Assembly: GCA_949282965.1 (NCBI GenBank)
Contig: CASDQW010000002.1
Coordinates: 1-39,865 of the forward strand
From: an uncultured Lentisphaeria bacterium
GTDB taxonomy: Bacteria > Verrucomicrobiota > Lentisphaeria > Victivallales > Victivallaceae
Direction of reading: 5' to 3'
DNA length: 39,865 bases
The first letter of the stretch is position 1. Each line of letters opens with the position of its first letter. Shown piece after piece: positions 7,559 to 15,746 of the stretch. A model generated the notes under the pieces. That model had not been told where the DNA came from. It made no database searches and saw nothing but the letters and a program-made list of their open reading frames with translations. Both the position numbers and the translations under genes were made by a program.

Positions 7559-8377
7559 ATGAAAGAACGCCTTGCCGTCACCATCCTCGTCGACAACCGC
7601 GCCGCGCCGCCGCTGGTCGCGGAACACGGGCTGGCGCTGCTGCTGCAATGGCGGAAAGAATGGTTCCTTTTCGACACCGGTGCGGGCGGCGCGCTGCTCC
7701 CGAATCTGGCGCAAATGCGCATCACGCCGGAGACCGTTTCCCGCGTCGTGCTTTCCCATGGACACAACGACCACACCGGCGGCCTGCGCGATCTGGTACC
7801 GGACGAAATCTGGTTCGCCCCCGGCATCGCCGTTCCCCGGTGGAGCCGTCATCCCGGCCAACCGGTCCGGGAACTTTCCCTGCCGGAGGCCGGACGGGAT
7901 ACGCTGCGGCAAGGCCGGCGGCACGAGGTGCGGGATTTTACGGAAATCCGTCCGGGCTTGTTTCTGACCGGACCAATCCCGAGAAACTCCGGAGAGGATT
8001 GCGGGGGACCGTTTTTTCTGGATCCGGACGGCCTCCAGCCGGATCGGATCGCTGATGAACAGGCGCTGCTGGCCGCCGACGGCACGCTGGTGCAGGGCTG
8101 TTGTCACGCCGGCATCATCAATACCCTGGCATATTGCCGTGCCCGCAGGCCGGACATTCCCGTACGTACGGTCATCGGCGGCCTGCATCTGCGCCATGCC
8201 GCGCCCGAACGGCTCGCGCAAACCGCCGCCGCAATCCGCCGGTACGGCATTCAAACGCTCGTACTGCTGCATTGCACCGGAGAGGACAGTGCGCGTTTTC
8301 TCCGGCAGGCGCTGCCGGACACGACCGTACTGATGCCGGAAGCGGGGGCGAAGTTTCCGCCGGAAACAGCGAACTGA
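7559..8377 (+). CDS. MBL-fold metallo-hydrolase, COG1237-like
   Basis: 272-residue metallo-beta-lactamase-fold protein, presumed cytoplasmic. Metal ligands are visible: FDTG 38-41, HGHNDH 67-72 (His67, His69, Asp71, His72), and later His183 in GCCHAGIIN, His210 in GGLHL and His238 in LLHCTG. The overall pattern matches the COG1237 group, often labelled dihydropterin ribofuranosyl-aminobenzene phosphate synthase-like; in bacteria the real substrate is unknown, and that name should not be taken literally. The ATG at 7559 is preceded by AAGGA at 8-nt spacing. It follows hpt by 28 nt and is convergent with the LysR gene, 41 nt away. Confidence 0.85.
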   Translation: MKERLAVTILVDNRAAPPLVAEHGLALLLQWRKEWFLFDTGAGGALLPNLAQMRITPETVSRVVLSHGHNDHTGGLRDLVPDEIWFAPGIAVPRWSRHPGQPVRELSLPEAGRDTLRQGRRHEVRDFTEIRPGLFLTGPIPRNSGEDCGGPFFLDPDGLQPDRIADEQALLAADGTLVQGCCHAGIINTLAYCRARRPDIPVRTVIGGLHLRHAAPERLAQTAAAIRRYGIQTLVLLHCTGEDSARFLRQALPDTTVLMPEAGAKFPPETAN

Positions 8378-8418
8378 CCGAGCCGTTTGGAACTTCCCGA
8401 CAGCCGGGATCCGCGTTT

Positions 8419-9348
8419 TTACCGGGGCTCGGCATCGCCGCCGCCGGTGGAAATTTCCGAAACAAACCGTCGCCGAATCCGTTCCAGAAAAATCCGCGAC
8501 GCCGGTGAAAAGACCTGACTTTTCTTCCAGACCACGTCCAGTCCGGATTCCAGGCGCGGTCGCAAGGGCAGGAAACAGAGATTGCCGCTGCCGGTCACAT
8601 TCAACAGCTTGTCGATGGCGATGGCGCAGCCGACACCGGCCTCCACCAGCAGCGCCGCATTGAAAATCAAATTGTATGTCGCCACAATATTCTGTCCGTC
8701 CCAATCCCGTCCGAACCATTCCATGCAGGGATTTTTTCCGGTTTCCGCCTGAACCACCTGCCGGGAACAGATCAACGGCTCTCCGGACAGATCCGCCGCG
8801 GTCACCGTCCCGCGCCCCGCCAGCGGATGATCGCGCCGGACCACGACCCCCCAGACGTCCTTCACCGGCAGGGCCACGCTCTCGTACCGGTCAATATTCA
8901 CCGGCTGGATCAGTACGCCGAAATCGAGCAACCCTTTGTCCAGCCGTTCGGTTACCTCCACCGCATTGCCGCTGTGCACATGAAAGTGAATGCCGGGATA
9001 TTCATCGCGGATTTCCCGCATGATCTCCGCCACCAGTTTCATCGCATCGGTTTCTCCGCCGCCGATATGCACGGCGCCGCCGATGCGCTCGCCCGTCGCC
9101 TGAAATTCCGACTCCGTCTTGCGCACCATCGCCATGATCTCTTCCGCCCGCTTCCGGAAAAGCATCCCCTCCGGCGTCAACGTAATGGCATGATTGCTCC
9201 GCAGAAACAATGTCCGCCCCAATTCCTCCTCCAGCTCCATCAGCTGCCGCGACAAAGTCGGCTGAGTCACGTGCAGCGCGCGCGCCGCACCGGTTATGGT
9301 GCCTTCCCGCACCACCGTCAAAAAATAACGCAACACTCGAAATTCCAT
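8419..9348 (-). CDS. LysR-family transcriptional regulator
   Basis: 309 residues. An N-terminal winged helix-turn-helix (about 1-60) contains the LysR core GAARALHVTQPTLSRQ, followed by the effector-binding domain (about 90-290). The start at ATG 9348 gives the usual LysR N-terminus (MEFRVLRYFL); an upstream in-frame ATG at 9396 would add 16 untypical residues. GGAG lies 11 nt upstream. It is divergent from the exported alpha/beta hydrolase at 9555, the usual arrangement of a LysR regulator with its target. An inverted repeat in the shared intergenic region may be its operator. The inducer is unknown. Confidence 0.9.
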   Translation of the reverse strand: MEFRVLRYFLTVVREGTITGAARALHVTQPTLSRQLMELEEELGRTLFLRSNHAITLTPEGMLFRKRAEEIMAMVRKTESEFQATGERIGGAVHIGGGETDAMKLVAEIMREIRDEYPGIHFHVHSGNAVEVTERLDKGLLDFGVLIQPVNIDRYESVALPVKDVWGVVVRRDHPLAGRGTVTAADLSGEPLICSRQVVQAETGKNPCMEWFGRDWDGQNIVATYNLIFNAALLVEAGVGCAIAIDKLLNVTGSGNLCFLPLRPRLESGLDVVWKKSQVFSPASRIFLERIRRRFVSEISTGGGDAEPR

Positions 9349-9428
9349 TGCAATCGTTTCTCCCGGCAGGTCGTCCGGCAGATACCATACGGCCATAACC
9401 CATGCCTTTCAAGCATCGACACATATAA

Positions 9429-9476
9429 ATTATAAGTATTTGTTATTTCCATACTGAGATGATACATTGTGTATGG
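9429..9476. promoter_or_regulatory. Divergent LysR/hydrolase promoter region with candidate operator
   Basis: The 206-nt gap between the two divergent genes holds an AT-rich core. Toward the hydrolase: TTGTTA (9440-9445), 17-bp spacer, TACATT (9463-9468). Toward the LysR gene: a perfect TATAAT on the minus strand (9434-9429) with a poor -35 box. The inverted repeat CCATAC (9449-9454) / GTATGG (9471-9476) overlaps the hydrolase promoter and is a plausible LysR binding site. Confidence 0.55.
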
Positions 9477-9554
9477 TTGACTGGGAAATTTGCGATCCAA
9501 CACCGGACGGGGTGCCGCGGAAGGCCCCGTTCCTTTTCAGAAAGGAATACATTG

Positions 9555-10598
9555 ATGAACAAAATCGCCACATTGACCCTGAGTTGCGCGATGACCGCGG
9601 CGGGCACCGTCATCGCAGAGTCCCCCGCCGACGCGGACAATTTCTACCGAAACGACAAATTGCAGCAGACGAAAGTCTCCTTTCCCACCGTGTACCGGTT
9701 GCGGGTTGCCGGTCTTCTCGTACTGCCGGAGCAATTTCAGGAAGGTGTGCGTTATCCCGCACTCGTCGTCGGCCATCCCATGGGCGCCGTCAAGGAACAG
9801 AGCGCGTGTCTTTACGCCATGAAAATGGCGGAACGCGGGTTCGTCACGCTCGCCATCGACCTGCCGTTCTGGGGCGAAAGCGAAGGAGAGGCCCGCAATG
9901 CCGTGCTCCCGGATCTGTATACGGAGGCCTTCCGGGCGGCAGTTGATTTTCTCGGCACCCGGCCGTTTGTGGACCGGAACCGCATCGGCGCCATCGGCAT
10001 CTGCGGCAGCGGCAGCTTCGCCATCAGCGCCGCGAAAATCGATCCCCGCCTGAAAGCCGTCGCCACCGTCAGCATGTACAATATGGGGGACGCCACCCGC
10101 CACGGTTTGAAACATTCCCTGACGTTGGAACAGCGCCGGAAAATTCTGGAAGAAGCGGCGGAACAGCGTTATGCCGAATTCACCGGCGGCCCGGTCGCCT
10201 ACACCGGCGGCACCGTTCACGAAATCACCACAAACTCCACTCCGATCGAACGTGAATTCTATGAATTTTACCGCACCCCGCGCGGCGAGGTCACCCCTCC
10301 GGGAGCCACCCCGGAGACCACCACACATCCGACCCTTACCAGCAACGTCGCGTTCATGAATTTCTACCCGTTCCATGACATGGAAACCATTGCGCCACGC
10401 GCACTGCTCTTCATCACCGGCGAAAACGCCCATTCCCGTGAATTCAGCGAAGACGCCTATCGCCGCGCGGCGGAGCCGAAGGAGCTGTATATCGTCCCCG
10501 GCGCCGGCCATGTCGATCTCTACGATCGAACCGGTCTGATCCCATTTGACAAGCTGGAGGCATTTTTCTCCCGGTTTCTGTCGCCCGGCGAACGCTGA
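9555..10598 (+). CDS. Exported alpha/beta hydrolase (dienelactone-hydrolase-like)
   Basis: 347 residues with a signal peptide (about 1-21, ending GTVIA before ES), so probably periplasmic. The alpha/beta hydrolase core shows the oxyanion region VVGHPMG (71-77), the strand-turn IDLPFWGESEGEA (101-113), a nucleophile elbow GICGSG (148-153) in which Cys150 stands where Ser is more usual, as in dienelactone hydrolases, and a C-terminal catalytic-His region GAGHVDLYD. A substrate cannot be assigned. The ATG at 9555 has AAAGGA 8 nt upstream. The divergent LysR gene probably controls it. A 15-bp perfect hairpin follows 18 nt after the stop codon. Confidence 0.8.
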   Translation: MNKIATLTLSCAMTAAGTVIAESPADADNFYRNDKLQQTKVSFPTVYRLRVAGLLVLPEQFQEGVRYPALVVGHPMGAVKEQSACLYAMKMAERGFVTLAIDLPFWGESEGEARNAVLPDLYTEAFRAAVDFLGTRPFVDRNRIGAIGICGSGSFAISAAKIDPRLKAVATVSMYNMGDATRHGLKHSLTLEQRRKILEEAAEQRYAEFTGGPVAYTGGTVHEITTNSTPIEREFYEFYRTPRGEVTPPGATPETTTHPTLTSNVAFMNFYPFHDMETIAPRALLFITGENAHSREFSEDAYRRAAEPKELYIVPGAGHVDLYDRTGLIPFDKLEAFFSRFLSPGER

Positions 10599-10616
10599 AC
10601 TCCTTCGCGGCATTCC

Positions 10617-10650
10617 GGAAAATTTTCCCGGATTCCCGGGAAAATTTTCC
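10617..10650. terminator. Perfect 15-bp hairpin behind the alpha/beta hydrolase gene
   Basis: GGAAAATTTTCCCGG (10617-10631), loop ATTC, and its exact complement (10636-10650). Each arm also contains the self-complementary GGAAAATTTTCC, so the double-stranded DNA could form a cruciform. There is no T tract after the stem. It lies between the hydrolase stop and the next promoter, a position that suits a terminator or mRNA 3'-end stabiliser. Confidence 0.6.
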
Positions 10651-10659
10651 GATCCCTTC

Positions 10660-10688
10660 TTGCATCGGTAACGACAACGGGCTATACT
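10660..10688 (+). promoter_or_regulatory. Sigma70-like promoter for the HD-domain gene
   Basis: TTGCAT (10660-10665), a 17-bp spacer, TATACT (10683-10688); the gene starts 52 nt further on. It uses the same -35 hexamer as the hydrogenase leader promoter. Confidence 0.7.
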
Positions 10689-10740
10689 TTCCGGACAGCA
10701 TTGCCTTGTATCAAGCGAAAGGAACGCCCCCGCGGGAACC

Positions 10741-11322
10741 ATGGATCCACTGGCCATCATCGCATACTTCTATCCGGAAGACACGCCGCTGCGCCGACTG
10801 CTGCTGCGGCATTCGCTTCAGGTCCGGGACAAGGCGCTGGCGCTGCTGCGCCGGCCCGGTCGCACCGGACCGGAACCGGATGCGGCAGTGGCGGCCGCCG
10901 GGGCCATGCTTCACGACATCGGCATCGGCGCCTGCCACGCTCCGGGCATCCTCTGCATGGGGGATCAACCTTATCTCGCCCACGGACTCATCGGCGCCCG
11001 GATGCTGCGTGAATACGGAAAAAAACACGGCCTGAATCTGGAGCCGTTCGCCCGGATCTGCGAGCGCCACACCGGCAGCGGCCTGACCGCGGCGGAAATC
11101 CGTGCCGGGGCGCTGCCACTGCCGGAACGGGATTTCCTGCCGGAAACACCGGAGGAACAGCTGATCTGTCTCGCCGACAAATTCTTTTCCAAATCCGGCG
11201 ACATGCAGGAAAAATCCCTGCCGCGCATCCGGCACTCCATGGCGAAATTCGGGCCGTCCCCGCTGGCGCGCTTCGACGCGCTGTGCCGTACCTTCGGACT
11301 CCGCCCGGACGGGGACGATTAA
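10741..11322 (+). CDS. HD-domain phosphohydrolase-like protein
   Basis: 193 residues, a single HD superfamily domain. The metal-binding pattern is complete: His24, His58-Asp59 in MLHDIG, His81, His110 and Asp148 in CLADKF, so it should be an active metal-dependent phosphohydrolase. The substrate is not evident (nucleotide, cyclic nucleotide or RNA-type substrates all occur in the superfamily). The ATG at 10741 has only a distant AAAGGA (about 20 nt), so initiation may be weak, but there is no better in-frame start. It is convergent with the SGNH gene, with only 6 nt between stop codons. Confidence 0.82.
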   Translation: MDPLAIIAYFYPEDTPLRRLLLRHSLQVRDKALALLRRPGRTGPEPDAAVAAAGAMLHDIGIGACHAPGILCMGDQPYLAHGLIGARMLREYGKKHGLNLEPFARICERHTGSGLTAAEIRAGALPLPERDFLPETPEEQLICLADKFFSKSGDMQEKSLPRIRHSMAKFGPSPLARFDALCRTFGLRPDGDD

Positions 11323-11328
11323 AAACGG

Positions 11329-12186
11329 TTACAACGATTCCCGTCCCGCCACCGCCGCAGCCGCCACCGCCCGGAGAAACGCCGCGTCGTCCACGTCGAG
11401 ATTCTCCGAAACCCAGGTGATTTCCGCCACCGGCCGTTCAAACAGAAAAGCGAACCAGACGCAGGCCTGCAGATACTGTCCCCGGCAGTTGAGGTGAATC
11501 AGATCCCGCCGCAGCCGCCAGTGTCCCCCTTCGTCGCGTTCCCAGAAACAACGTCCCACCACCGCTCCCGCCTGTGGCGGCAGGTCCGGCCAGCGCAGCG
11601 TCTGCAGCAGTTCCTGCGGATACGGACAAAATGCCCGATCCCCCTGCGCCCGGCGCGCCAGCTGTACCGCATCCCCGGTCGGAATCATCCGGACACCGAG
11701 ATTCTGCGCCAGACGCCGGTAATTCTCCGTCAGGCGACGATACATTTCCTCCTGATCGATGCCCCATTCTCCGCCCGGCAGCAGCCGGGGATCGTCGGAG
11801 CGGTAACTCCAGGTCTGCTGAATGACCAGTTCCGCCCCCGGCGCGTGCCGTCGGACATAAGCCGCGATCCGGTCCGCGTACGGCTGGAACGTCTCCGGCC
11901 GCCAGCTCTCGTGACTCGCCTGCTGAATGGTCACCACATCCCACGGCTCATCCGCCAGAATCCGCCGCAGTTTCCGGCTGCCGCCCTGATAGATGCGGCA
12001 ATCCGCAAACGCCTCCTCTGCCTCTATGTAACTCCAGTGCCGCCGCAGTTCGCAGCCGCCGAAGTTCGCCCGGTCCAGCCGGAGCGCGCACCCGGCGGAG
12101 GCGGCCACCTGCGGGAAACAGGCCGTCAGGCTGTCGGTGAAACTGTTGCCGATGGTCAGAATACGCAGCGAATCGCGGGCGCTCAT
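11329..12186 (-). CDS. SGNH-hydrolase family protein (DUF4886-like), no signal peptide
   Basis: 285-residue paralogue of the protein at 2301-3242, sharing GNSF (13-16, nucleophile Ser15), the IQQAS and QQTW.YR.DDPRLLP stretches, and the C-terminal IHLN...YLQACVWFA block. Unlike its paralogue it begins directly at the first strand of the fold and has no signal peptide, which suggests a cytoplasmic esterase. The ATG at 12186 is preceded by AGGA at 9-nt spacing. It is divergent from the beta-lactamase gene 146 nt away. An intracellular deacylase matching an extracellular one is a reasonable inference, not a demonstrated function. Confidence 0.8.
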   Translation of the reverse strand: MSARDSLRILTIGNSFTDSLTACFPQVAASAGCALRLDRANFGGCELRRHWSYIEAEEAFADCRIYQGGSRKLRRILADEPWDVVTIQQASHESWRPETFQPYADRIAAYVRRHAPGAELVIQQTWSYRSDDPRLLPGGEWGIDQEEMYRRLTENYRRLAQNLGVRMIPTGDAVQLARRAQGDRAFCPYPQELLQTLRWPDLPPQAGAVVGRCFWERDEGGHWRLRRDLIHLNCRGQYLQACVWFAFLFERPVAEITWVSENLDVDDAAFLRAVAAAAVAGRESL

Positions 12187-12269
12187 GGTCGATCATCCTT
12201 TCCTGTAAAATTCACCCTGTCCCCCCTCGAAACGGGCTTTTTTTTAATCTGGAATTCACCTGTTCCCGA

Positions 12270-12298
12270 ATGCATTTTCCGGGACTTCATGCTATATT
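12270..12298 (+). promoter_or_regulatory. Promoter for the class D beta-lactamase gene
   Basis: ATGCAT (12270-12275), a 17-bp spacer, TATATT (12293-12298), 34 nt before the start codon. The predicted 5' leader is under 30 nt, leaving little room for leader control. Confidence 0.6.
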
Positions 12299-12332
12299 AC
12301 CGTACTCAAGGCTTCATCGACAAAGGTTGGGC

Positions 12333-13160
12333 ATGTTTCTGAAAAAGCTTTTCTTCGCATGCTTTGCCGCCGCATTCTTCTGCGGCGGCTGCCGCACTGT
12401 GCCGACCACCGCAATGCCCCTGCCGGAGACCGTACCGGCGCCTCCCGAATATGTGGCGGTCTTTTACTTTTCCGCAACACCGCGACTGCTCGTTGCCGGC
12501 CGCCCCGAGCTGGCCGACCGACGCTTCCCGCCCTGCTCCACCTTCAAAATCGTTTCCACCCTGATGGGACTTGACCAGGGCGTCCTGAGCGGCCCCGGCA
12601 CCCGCCTGGGGTACGACGGCACGGTTTACGAAAATCCGGCGTGGAACCGGGACGTGACCCTGCGGGAAGCCTTTCAATCCTCCTGCGTGCCCTACTACCG
12701 GAAACTGGTCGCCCGGCTGGATCGCGGCTACGTCCGGAAAACGCTCGCAAATCTGCATTACGGAAACGGCGACATCTCCGTATGGAACAGCAACGGCCAC
12801 AACGTCTTCTGGATTGAATCCAGCCTTCTTGTTTCGCCGCGGGAACAACTATCCGTGCTGGCCGATGTCTTTTCCGGCCATACCGACTTTTCACCGGAGG
12901 CGATCGCCGTGTTGAAAACCTGCATGGCGTCAACACCCCCCATCGGAAACTGGCAACTTTACGGCAAAACCGGCACCGGCCGGAACCACCGCACCCACTT
13001 CCTCGAAGGCTGGTACGTCGGTTTTCTGGAGAATCCCGCCGGGGAGCGCGTTTTTTTCGCCGCCCACGGCGCGGATCCGCATCGCAATGTCTCCGGCCCG
13101 GAAATCCGCGACTCCCTCCGCCGGCTGCTGCCGACCGTCATCCCCGCCGCAGCGGAATAA
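12333..13160 (+). CDS. Class D (OXA-type) beta-lactamase, probable lipoprotein
   Basis: 275 residues. All class D active-site motifs are present and in order: STFK 69-72 (Ser69 nucleophile, Lys72 normally carboxylated), SCV 117-119 (the SxV motif), YGN 143-145, Trp160 in the FWIE stretch, and KTG 212-214. It should therefore be a functional serine beta-lactamase rather than only a penicillin-binding relative. The N-terminus has a hydrophobic segment ending FFCGGC; Cys20 is a likely lipidation site although Cys at -3 is unusual, so the enzyme is probably tethered to a membrane facing the periplasm. The ATG at 12333 has AAAGG 6 nt upstream. There is no transposase, integron or codon-use break nearby, so it looks intrinsic rather than acquired. 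A BlaR-type sensor domain is less likely because it stands alone. Confidence 0.88.
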   Translation: MFLKKLFFACFAAAFFCGGCRTVPTTAMPLPETVPAPPEYVAVFYFSATPRLLVAGRPELADRRFPPCSTFKIVSTLMGLDQGVLSGPGTRLGYDGTVYENPAWNRDVTLREAFQSSCVPYYRKLVARLDRGYVRKTLANLHYGNGDISVWNSNGHNVFWIESSLLVSPREQLSVLADVFSGHTDFSPEAIAVLKTCMASTPPIGNWQLYGKTGTGRNHRTHFLEGWYVGFLENPAGERVFFAAHGADPHRNVSGPEIRDSLRRLLPTVIPAAAE

Positions 13161-13202
13161 CCCCGGAAGCAAAGCACGGATTCCCGCCGGCCTCGCCGCC
13201 GG

Positions 13203-13610
13203 TCAGCGCCGGTAATCTCCCGGCGCGCCCACCGCCGTGCCCGAGGCCTGAATATAGTCGAAGCTGAACAGCAGATAATTCGAACCGCCGCGCGTGGTCA
13301 CAATATCATACATTCGCACGCCCCCCATCCCGCGTGCCGTGCGCGTCAACAGCAGCACCGCATTGTCCACGGTAACCGTATCGCTGAACACCGCCGCCTT
13401 CCCCGCACTGGCCACGCTGCCGCAGAAGATCGGCAGAATCCCGAAAAGATACAACCCCGTAATGCGCACATTGACGTGCGCCACCGGCGGATTGCTGGTC
13501 CCCTCGCCCACCGGCAGAGAATTGAATTTCGTGCCCTGCTCCACCGTGGTACACCCGAACAGCGCCACTGCCAGCGCCAGCGCCGTCATTCCCATGCAAA
13601 AACGTCTCAT
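13203..13610 (-). CDS. Small lipoprotein of unknown function
   Basis: 135 residues with a lipoprotein signal peptide (hydrophobic 7-19, lipobox LFGC, lipidated Cys20 followed by TTVEQG). The mature part has beta-strand-like stretches and a Gly/Ala-rich middle and lacks a domain I recognise. The ATG at 13610 has GGGAG 10 nt upstream. It begins 28 nt behind rdgB on the same strand, so it is probably cotranscribed with it. No function is proposed. Confidence 0.75.
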   Translation of the reverse strand: MRRFCMGMTALALAVALFGCTTVEQGTKFNSLPVGEGTSNPPVAHVNVRITGLYLFGILPIFCGSVASAGKAAVFSDTVTVDNAVLLLTRTARGMGGVRMYDIVTTRGGSNYLLFSFDYIQASGTAVGAPGDYRR

Positions 13611-13638
13611 TTCCCATCATCTCCCATTCTTGGTCCGG

Positions 13639-14244
13639 TCAGATGCCGAAATCATCGTCCAGCACCGACATTTCCTCTTCCACAAATTCCATAGCCCGGG
13701 CAAACGCATTCGCCCGATGGCTGATTTTGTTTTTCGTCTCCGCGTCCAGCTCCCCGAAAGTCTGGTCATACCCGTCGGGAATGAATACCGGATCATAGCC
13801 GAAACCATGTTCTCCCCGGGGCGCGGCGGCAATCACCCCCCGCACCTCGCCCTCAAACGTTTCGATCACCTCTCCGTTAACCGCGATGGCGATGGCGCAG
13901 ACGAAGCGGGCCCGCCGGTTTTCCTTGCCTTCCAGCTCGCCAAGCAACCGGGCGATCCGTTCCGGATCGGTCGCGGCATATCGTGCCGAATAAACCCCCG
14001 GCGCCCCGTCCAGCGCCTCCACCTCCAGCCCGGAATCATCGGCGAACGCCGGCACGTCGCAGTAACGGCAGGCCGCCAGCGCTTTTTTGGCGGCGTTCTC
14101 CCGGAAGGTCGCGCCGTCCTCCTCCACCCCCGGAAAACCGGGATAATCCAGAAGGGATTTCAACTCCACCTTCTGATCCGCCAACAGCTTTCGGTATTCT
14201 TCCACCTTGTGGGCATTGCCGGTGGCAACGACGATATAAGCCAT
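13639..14244 (-). CDS. rdgB: Non-canonical purine NTP pyrophosphatase (Ham1/RdgB)
   Basis: Hydrolyses ITP, dITP and XTP to monophosphates, keeping deaminated purines out of DNA and RNA. 201 residues, typical length. Family motifs: the N-terminal strand VVATGNAHKVEEY (5-17), the catalytic ADDSGLEV (68-75), FGYDPVF, and the C-terminal KNKISHRANA. The ATG at 14244 has GGGAG 7 nt upstream; an upstream in-frame ATG at 14280 would add 12 untypical residues. It is divergent from tilS and followed by the small lipoprotein gene. Its role complements the ade-hpt salvage enzymes, which create an inosine-nucleotide pool. Confidence 0.94.
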   Translation of the reverse strand: MAYIVVATGNAHKVEEYRKLLADQKVELKSLLDYPGFPGVEEDGATFRENAAKKALAACRYCDVPAFADDSGLEVEALDGAPGVYSARYAATDPERIARLLGELEGKENRRARFVCAIAIAVNGEVIETFEGEVRGVIAAAPRGEHGFGYDPVFIPDGYDQTFGELDAETKNKISHRANAFARAMEFVEEEMSVLDDDFGI

Positions 14245-14262
14245 GAAAAAACTCCCGCTTTT

Positions 14263-14291
14263 TTGTAAAGTTGCATTCAAAATTATATATT
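14263..14291 (+). promoter_or_regulatory. Promoter for tilS
   Basis: TTGTAA (14263-14268), 17-bp spacer, TATATT (14286-14291), 34 nt before the start. The same AT-rich stretch contains TATAAT on the minus strand (14294-14289), so it may also serve rdgB, though no -35 box was found there. Confidence 0.6.
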
Positions 14292-14325
14292 ATAACGAAT
14301 TTGCAGGATTACAACCGGAAAAACC

Positions 14326-15675
14326 ATGAATTACGAGTCGATTCGCCGATTAATCCGCGCCGCCGCCCCCACGCGGCTCTTCGTCGGCCTGAGCGGCGGC
14401 GCCGACAGCCTCGCCGCGCTGATCGCGGTCCGGGAGGCCGTGGCGGAAATGACGCCGCCCATTCCCGTGGAGGCGGTCCATTTCGAACATGGCCTGCGAG
14501 GTCGGGAGAGTCGGGAAGACGCCGCCTTCTGCCGGGCATTCTGCCGCCAACGGGATATTCCCGTTCGAGTGGTCGCCCTGAACGTTCCGACGCACCGCCG
14601 CCACGGCGAAAGCATCGAAGCCGCCGCCCGGCGGCTGCGACTGGCCTGCTGGTGCCGGCTCGCGCGCCGCTACCCCGGGTGCGCCGTGGTGCTCGGTCAT
14701 CACCGGGGAGATCTGCGCGAAAACCTGCTGCTCCGGCTGCTGCGCGGCGGCAATGCCTCGGGACTGACCGGTTTACGGCAGCTCACCCGGATCGGACCGG
14801 TCGTGCTGCTGCGCCCCCTGCTCGGAATGGAACGCGCCGCCATCGAAGATTACCTGCGAAGCCGCGACATCCGCGACTGGCGCCACGACCGCACCAACGA
14901 CGACAACCGCTTCCGCCGGAACTATCTGCGCAATCGCCTGCTGCCGGAACTGGAAGCGGCGGTTCCGGGCGCCTCCGCGGGCCTGCTCCGTGCCCTCGCC
15001 GCCCTGCGCGACGATGCCCGGGCATTGGAGCAGATGACCGAAGAGGCCGCCATGCGGGACGACGGCAGCGCCGCCTTCTGGCGTGCTCTTCCCAACGCAT
15101 TGCGCATCCGGCTGCTGCGCCGGAAAATCGGAGGGCCCCATCCGCCGGGGCACGCCCTGCTGACGGCCTTCAACCGGCTGCTGGCGCTTCCGGACAGTCC
15201 GGAAACCCGGCAACTCGCCATCGGCCCGCACCGAGTCGTCCGGTTGCGTTGCGGGCGGGTAACGTTCACGGCCGCCGAACCGCCCGCGCCCCGCGAGTGG
15301 CGGTGGGCCGGCGACGGCGATCCGTGTTTCGGAGCGGAAATCGTCTCCCGCCTCCCCGCATCGGCGGGTATTACCCGAAAGGAGGCTTTTTTTGACGCCG
15401 ACCGGCTGCCGGAAACGCTGCGGATCGCCCCGCCCGCACCGGGGGAAGCCATGACGCCCTTCGGGCACACCCGCGCCGTCAAACTGAAAACCCTGCGCAC
15501 ACAATGCGGTTTCGCCGTCTGGGAAACGCCGCCGCCGTTGCGGACTCCGGATGGCGTCGTAATCTGGGCGCCGTTGATCCGGCACAGCGCTTTTGCGCCG
15601 GTTACGCCGGAAACCCGGCGGATCGTGCGGATATTTCTGAAGGAGCTCCGAAATGGAACTCCTCACGGAACTTGA
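14326..15675 (+). CDS. tilS: tRNA(Ile)-lysidine synthase TilS
   Basis: Adds lysine to C34 of the CAU-anticodon tRNA(Ile), changing it from a Met-like to an AUA-reading tRNA; essential in most bacteria. 449 residues. The PP-loop ATP-binding motif SGGADS is at 23-28, followed by the TilS-type VHFEHGLRGRESREDA stretch and the LGHHRGD.REN.LLRLLRG segment. The C-terminal part (about 355-445) contains the substrate-binding TilS C-domain. The Shine-Dalgarno is weak (CCGGAAAA). The heparinase promoter overlaps its stop codon, so the downstream gene can be expressed separately. Confidence 0.93.
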   Translation: MNYESIRRLIRAAAPTRLFVGLSGGADSLAALIAVREAVAEMTPPIPVEAVHFEHGLRGRESREDAAFCRAFCRQRDIPVRVVALNVPTHRRHGESIEAAARRLRLACWCRLARRYPGCAVVLGHHRGDLRENLLLRLLRGGNASGLTGLRQLTRIGPVVLLRPLLGMERAAIEDYLRSRDIRDWRHDRTNDDNRFRRNYLRNRLLPELEAAVPGASAGLLRALAALRDDARALEQMTEEAAMRDDGSAAFWRALPNALRIRLLRRKIGGPHPPGHALLTAFNRLLALPDSPETRQLAIGPHRVVRLRCGRVTFTAAEPPAPREWRWAGDGDPCFGAEIVSRLPASAGITRKEAFFDADRLPETLRIAPPAPGEAMTPFGHTRAVKLKTLRTQCGFAVWETPPPLRTPDGVVIWAPLIRHSAFAPVTPETRRIVRIFLKELRNGTPHGT

Positions 15676-15700
15676 CAACTTCCCCGGAAACCTGTATCGT
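15672..15700 (+). promoter_or_regulatory. Promoter for the 937-residue heparinase-like gene, overlapping the tilS stop
   Basis: A perfect TTGACA (15672-15677) that includes the tilS TGA stop, 17-bp spacer, TATCGT (15695-15700), 46 nt before the start codon. Confidence 0.55.
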
Positions 15701-15746
15701 TTGCTCCCATATCGAATGATTCTTTTCACCAACAGGGAGGCTCTTC

